Positions 59,382-64,000 of a DNA stretch of 64,000 nucleotides are shown piece by piece. The DNA comes from Scilla litardierei (taxonomy: Eukaryota; Streptophyta; Magnoliopsida; Asparagales; Asparagaceae). The stretch covers positions 110,024,837-110,088,836 of the forward strand of contig CM061139.1 in assembly GCA_030789695.1 (NCBI GenBank), in the 5' to 3' direction. A model generated the notes under the pieces. The model made no database searches and was not told the origin of the DNA. It worked only from the letters and a program-made list of their open reading frames with translations. Within the stretch, counting starts at the first letter, position 1. The number at the start of each line of letters is the position of its first letter. A program made the position numbers and the translations under genes.

Positions 59382-59676
59382 GACACAAAGAATGCCCAAT
59401 CTGATTGTTTTGGCCTCCTCGTCGCTCTTGTGACGTCCATTCTTCTTCCGCTCCTCTCCAACAGCAAAATACCCCTCGGGGGAGGTCGTCGGTGACCGTC
59501 TAAAGTGAGCGCATCTCAAGATCACTCCAAATCGCGCCAAATCACCTGAAATGCGACAAAAACAACAAATCGTGAAAAGCATCGCAATATCGTCGATATA
59601 TCGTGAAAAACATGATTTGGGCGATCTAAATGGCATGCAAACATGCGGAAAAAAGGTGTAAAATGAGGAGTGATCA

Positions 59677-61638
59677 AAATCCCCCAAGCTTGCCTCTTAC
59701 TCGTCCTCGAGGAAGATAAGTAAAAGGCGAAACCGGTGGATTCGAAAAACGGCGAAAAGAAACGAAAAATGAAAACGAAGAAGAATGAAAACGAAATAGA
59801 ATAAAGTAAGAAAGAAAGAAGCGAAGAGGTAGGATGCTAGATCATTTCCTCAGGACGTGGGTTTCACTTACTCATATAGCATGCTCTGAATGAAAAATAC
59901 ATGTCAAAGAATTTTATTTTGATATCATAGTATAATAGTGCAAGTAGAAATAGAAAACCCACGAACAACGATATAATCATGAAAAACGGAATAATTTTAG
60001 AATTAGCATCGTCTGAAACATTTAAAGCGGTATACAAATCACAGATCACACACTTTTCAATTGAACGCTTTCTATCAGGAGTATAAGAGTATCACACTAT
60101 AGAATAGAGAGAATAGAAAAGTATGGATTTCATGAGATGAACGCTAGGCTTAGATTCCTGGATTTCGTAAAGCTAAAAACAATCTCATTGAGTGTAGAAT
60201 ATTACTTAGCCTAGGTCGTCGTGCAATGTCAAGTAGTCACTCTCTCACACATCAATGGATCCCCTCCCCCAAGCTTATCTATAAGCGTGGTGGCATAAAA
60301 AATATTTACATCCCCATTTTTATATACATATAGCTCCAAAAGCGATAAAAAGAAAGAAGGAAGGAAGAAAGTGAGATGGGATCTTTTATTGAGGATTTTT
60401 CCTCTTTTTCTCTTTTTTTTCTTTTTTTTTCTTTTGATATAGCATATATACAATGATCCCAACTCAAAGAGAGATAATGATATACAAGAATGTTTTTCTC
60501 TCTTTTATTTTTTTTATAGAATAAGAGACTTGGAGCTAGGAATGAATAGCGGGGGAAATGCCATAAAATAGAATCACTAAGGGGAGATTCACCAATGATT
60601 TTAAAAGTAGAGAAATGATGTTCAAGATTTGTGGAGAAAGAAATAAATATAACTCTCGGTTCACTCTATAGGACATGCACGACAACTTCAGCAGGGTAAT
60701 CTAATCTACTCAGTTTCGATCACAAAAAAGCTAACTAATCCAGATTTATCATAGCTAACATCATCCAATCATCCTGAAGTGAAGTGTACAATTCATGCAT
60801 ATAGAAGTGATATAGGAAAAGAAATCAGTACTCCAGATATAGGCATTCAATGCATGAATCTTGGTGCGTTTTCTGTGATAGCATACATATGAATATTCAG
60901 ACTCAGCTAATAATAAAATTTCATCCATTTTCATGTGGAAAAAGTGTGGGTTACTATTCTAAATGCAAAGCAAGTCATAGCATCTGATATCTGAAATAAA
61001 ACCTAAGACATAACAAATATAGCATGCATATAGAATAAGCTAAATCCAACGTCATCATCATCACAGAAAAGTCATCTCTAGCATGAGATGAAAAAGAAAT
61101 AAAGATAAAGGGAAAATAGAACTATTTACAATGCAGCACACAGAAAAATAAGAAAAACGTGATGCATGGTAAAATGAAAGAAAAATAATGAAAAATGAGT
61201 GCAAAAGTGAAAAACGGTGTGAAAAACTAAAAATAAAGGTGGTAAATCAAAAAGAACGTGAGAACTCACTCCCCCCAAGCTAAATCGCACAGTGTCCTCA
61301 ATGTGCAAAGTGTGGCACACTGAGAGACAAGAAATGTGAGGGGCAAGTGAGGATGCATGCATGGAAAAGTGAAAATAATAAAGAAAAATAAAGAAATGAA
61401 AATATGATGCGGACATGATGCATGCACGGATAGGAGTGATACAGATATATAGGTGGCACCAAAAACTCTCCCTCTCTCCCAAAAAAGATATATATAGATA
61501 TGATCAAAAATAGAATCCCAAAATAAGTGAGGGGAGGGGGTGGACAAAAGTGCAACAGGACCCAGCAGAAACGGGCAGCACAACGGCAAGAAGAAATGAT
61601 GGCATCAAAAGTGCCTAAGAAGGCGGTGCTGCGCCGTC
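59677..61638 (-). other. Gyp-8 non-coding region between ORF and LTR, with three polypurine tracts
   Basis: Minus-strand AGCTTGGGGG tracts occur at ~59681-59692 (next to the LTR), ~60264-60273 and ~61271-61280. The remainder is AT-rich with T- and A-runs. Short hydrophobic frames over it have no recognisable domain. Confidence 0.55.
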
Positions 61639-63782
61639 TCAATCCTGAGGCGGAGGTCGTGAGGGTGGTGCTGGCTGGACAGGCTGCTGAGCGTGGGTGG
61701 GTGTGGAAGTGGAAGCAGGTCTAGTGTGTGTGGAAGTGTGTGTGGGAACCTGCTGGGTGGGCGGGGGTACGCGTGGGAGACGCTCCAAGACCTGTGTAAG
61801 GCAGTAGTGGATCTGGGGGATCAGCTCGAAGCGTCTAGCCATCACAGAGACGGTGGAGGACAGGGTCCTAAGGTCACCTCTAAGACCACTCACCGCCAAC
61901 TCAATAGCACGTATGCTCTGCAATACAGTGTCGGGCGGGGGTGGTGCAGAGGGACGCACCGGTCGAGGCTGCGCAGGGCGAGACTGGCGTACGCGGGTGG
62001 AATATGTAATGGGCTCAGCAGGGAAGGGAACAAAAGGTGCCGCGCCTGGAAATGTGGGCCGGGCCTCAGTGTGAGGCCGGGGCGGGCGGTGAGAAGTGGA
62101 GGTGGCAGCAGCGAAAGAAGAGTGCAAAAGAGGCAGCGAGGCGGCCAGAGAGGTCGATGGCACAGAAGTGTGGACAGACGCCACGACGCTCTCAGAAAAT
62201 ACAGCAGGGGTGGAGACAGAGGTGACTACCGCTGGGGTGGAAGTGTGTGGACCAAAAGGCGCAATCCCAGCGGAGATCATGCTAGCCATGGTCTCCACGA
62301 CCGCGGTAAACGAGGGCTCTCCACTCTCAACAAAGGTCTGCGGGCGCTCGGGGAGTGCAGAGCAAAGAGGCTCGACGGACAGAGGGCCGGTGGTGGGAGT
62401 GGGAGTGGTGGTGACAGCCTCGGAAGTGGTGGGGGTGGGCTCAGCTAAGGTGCTCCCGACACCGACAGAGGTGTCAGGAGCGACGGAAACGTCAGGTATG
62501 GGCTGAGGGGCCACAGGGTCAACGGGCTCGGCAGCAGGCTCGGCAGGGTGTGCAACAGGGTCTACATGGGCAGCGGGGGCCTGCTCGGCCTCCTCGGCCT
62601 CGAGCACGTACGCAGCGGGGATGAGGACATCCATCACAGGGAGCCAGTCAACGTGGGCCGGTGCAATCTGGGTCCGAGCTGGGCTCGGGAGAATCATGTA
62701 GTCGGCACCGAAAGGGCCGTGCAACCAGACCCAGTGACGCTCACCATGCGGACGAAGCATCTTCATCCGGGCCATAACATCTATCGACAAAGAAGTGGGG
62801 CCTGGGACGCGTCGCAAGTCGTCGGGGAAGTCCTCGCCGGTCATAAGAGCAAGCAAGGTAATCAGGCCGCTGCAGCATATCGGTGAGCGAGCGCCCACCG
62901 ATACAATGATGCGGTCTAAAAACCATGCCGCGATATCGATCACGACGGCGGGGACAAGCTCATCTCCATCCCTAGATAGAGCTCTGGGACGTGTCATCAC
63001 GTAGAGCATGTGAAGCTCTGGCTTAGACATCGTGCCTGGCTCATATCTGGCCAAAAATGTCGTCGCCATAAGGCGCTGAGCAATGCGAAGGCAGGGGTGG
63101 ACGATGGCCGAGGCCTTGGCCCTACTAGGGTCAAAGGCAGCGTGGAGACCCGTGATACGTGCCCAGAAGGCACCGGCGTCGAAAGAGGGTGGGGGATATG
63201 GGTGGGGCCGTAACTGCGATCGGCTCCGGGGACAGCGGGCCACGAGAAAAACGCTCTCATCATATCGAGAGTGACCTGGCACTCTCGATCCATGAACCGA
63301 AACGAGCATCCCTCGTCGGTCCGGGCGATCGAACTCAAAACCTCAAGTGTCGGGCGGGTAAAAGTATCCGCCGACACCTGGAAAAAATCTCGCCAGCCCA
63401 CGTTGTCGTACAACGTGAGCATCCCCTCAAGTACCCCCAGGCGTCCTAGGTCAGCGAGGTGTGCAAACCTGGAGGGTACGATCGAGCGCTGGGAGATACG
63501 CTCGAAGACGGCGCGGTGTGCGTCGTCTCGGAACGTAATCCCGAGCGGCCCGACCAGCGCAGCCGGTGGTGGTGGTTGTGGGTCGGCAGGGAGAGGCTGT
63601 GCGGGCTGTGGGTGCACTGCAGGCTGTGCGGGGTGTGCGGGGCCTGCAGGCTGTGCTGGGTGGATGGCGTGTGTGGGGGAAGGAGGAGGAGACTCTTCCA
63701 CCTCGTGGGCGGGGCCGGCATCATCCGACCGCTTCCGCTTAGCGGAAGGTCTCCTCGTCTGCGGTCGTGTCCGGGGCGGCAT
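61639..63782 (-). pseudogene. ATHILA ORF-1-like protein gene of Gyp-8, one frameshift
   Basis: The ATG at 63782 opens MPPRTRPQTRRPSAKRKRS, a basic nuclear-type tail, then proline-rich linkers. A folded domain follows: SRFAHLADLGRLGVLEGMLTLYDNVGWRDFF, RPTLEVLSSI, CSFRFMDRECQVTLDMMRAFF. This is the style of the plant retrotransposon ORF1/ATHILA family (PF03078-like). Homology changes frame in a C/G-run region around 63185-63215 and continues (FDAGAFWARITG, SRAKASAIVHPCLR, SGLITLLALM) into a long Pro/Ser/Thr/Ala-rich tail ending RPPPQD at 61639. The function of this family is not known to me. The frameshift may be real or a homopolymer error. Confidence 0.65.
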
Positions 63783-64000
63783 ATCGGCCCCGAGCGCGCC
63801 GAAAAGTGAAAAGTGTGGCGTGTGCAAAAAGAATGGAAAGAGTATACCCAAACACGCCGCGAGTGCTAATCAGTGGAAGCGTGCGAAGTCCGCGCCTCCA
63901 CGAAGTCCGCGCCTCCACGAAGTCCAAAACAGCCCATAGAAGCTCCCCTGAGCTCCCCTAAGCTCCAAAAAGCAACCTGCGCATGAAAAAACGATATCAG
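63783..64000 (-). other. Gyp-8 sequence upstream of the ORF
   Basis: CGAAGTCCGCGCCTCCA is present twice in tandem (63884-63900, 63901-63917). No gene is seen; the minus-strand frame extends 23 codons upstream of the chosen ATG without a better start. Confidence 0.4.

Larger units (their letters stand above)
57872..59676 (-). repeat. 3' LTR of Gyp-8 (about 1805 bp)
   Basis: Proposed termini on the minus strand are TGATCACTCC after the polypurine tract and GTGTATACTCA at the far end. Inside are palindromes CACTCGGCCGAGTG (59000-59381), a TATA-like box (58913-58921), five conserved-loop hairpins (58222-58520) and a TTGCGGTAAAAC block near the 3' end. The boundaries are estimates because the partner LTR is outside the window. 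Confidence 0.55.
57872..64000 (-). mobile_element. Gyp-8: 3' part of a Ty3/gypsy (Athila/Tat-like) element
   Basis: On the minus strand the order is an ATHILA-ORF1-like gene, ~2 kb of non-coding DNA with three AGCTTGGGGG purine tracts, then an LTR. The junction AGCTTGGGGGATTTTGATCAC, with a nearby CTCGAGGACGAG block, is a pattern I associate with Tat/Athila 3' ends. Gag-pol would lie to the right, outside the window. Confidence 0.6.

Noticed and set aside
61693..62506. Plus-strand frames rich in Gly and Arg opposite the Gyp-8 ORF
   Set aside because: They are antisense shadows of the Pro/Ser/Thr-rich C-terminal tail; the minus strand carries recognisable homology.

Overview
This is repeat-rich nuclear DNA from a flowering plant. 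The evidence is plant-type Ty1/copia and Ty3/gypsy retrotransposons, a plant Helitron, and one intron-containing wall-associated-kinase-like (WAKL) gene. I cannot name the species. Element names (Sire-1, Cop-3 and so on) are labels for this report only.

Layout. (1) 1-8659: Sire-1, a minus-strand Sirevirus-type copia element with a 5' LTR, PBS, open gag, open pol and a third ORF that runs off the left edge. It sits in the gag start of Gyp-1, a minus-strand gypsy element whose 5' LTR is 8763-9486. (2) 10228-12722: the WAKL receptor-kinase gene, minus strand, three exons, apparently intact; it is the only cellular gene that looks functional. (3) 13615-57871: a nested pile of elements. Sire-2 (5' LTR plus decayed gag) is abutted, and probably interrupted, by Cop-3, a decayed minus-strand copia element. 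Cop-3 is split by Sire-4 (16084-53075, target duplication ATAAG). Sire-4 has two ~2.13-kb LTRs and a gag, but no recognisable pol. Sire-4 is itself split twice: by Sire-7 (39963-49773, target duplication ATGTG), a plus-strand full-length copia element, and by a Helitron, Hel-5 (21928-38537). Hel-5 carries fragments resembling host exons and was in turn hit by Cop-6 (27303-34479, target duplication CTTTG), a copia element with 214-bp LTRs. (4) 57872-64000: the 3' part of a minus-strand gypsy element, Gyp-8, with its LTR and a frameshifted ATHILA-ORF1-like gene.

The most unusual material is in the LTRs. Several unrelated elements carry palindrome arrays roughly 55-140 bp upstream of the LTR TATA box, with a different sequence in each family: TAGTCGGTC/GACCGACTA, TTGGTCGACCAA, GTAGTCGACTAC and CACTCGGCCGAGTG. 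Sire-1 and Sire-7 repeat their motif downstream of pol. Separately, the Gyp-8 LTR has, downstream of its TATA box and so probably transcribed, five hairpins that share one 14-nt loop while their stems differ in sequence and still pair. That looks like selection on RNA structure.

How the parts relate: Sire-1 has open gag and pol frames, and its LTR ends and hairpin arrays resemble those of pol-less Sire-4, so a Sire-1-like element could have supplied Sire-4 with enzymes. Most other coding regions are broken. Sire-7 pol has two stops and a frameshift, Cop-6 pol a stop and a frameshift, the Gyp-8 ORF a frameshift, and Cop-3 is a relic. No rRNA, tRNA or CRISPR array was recognised.
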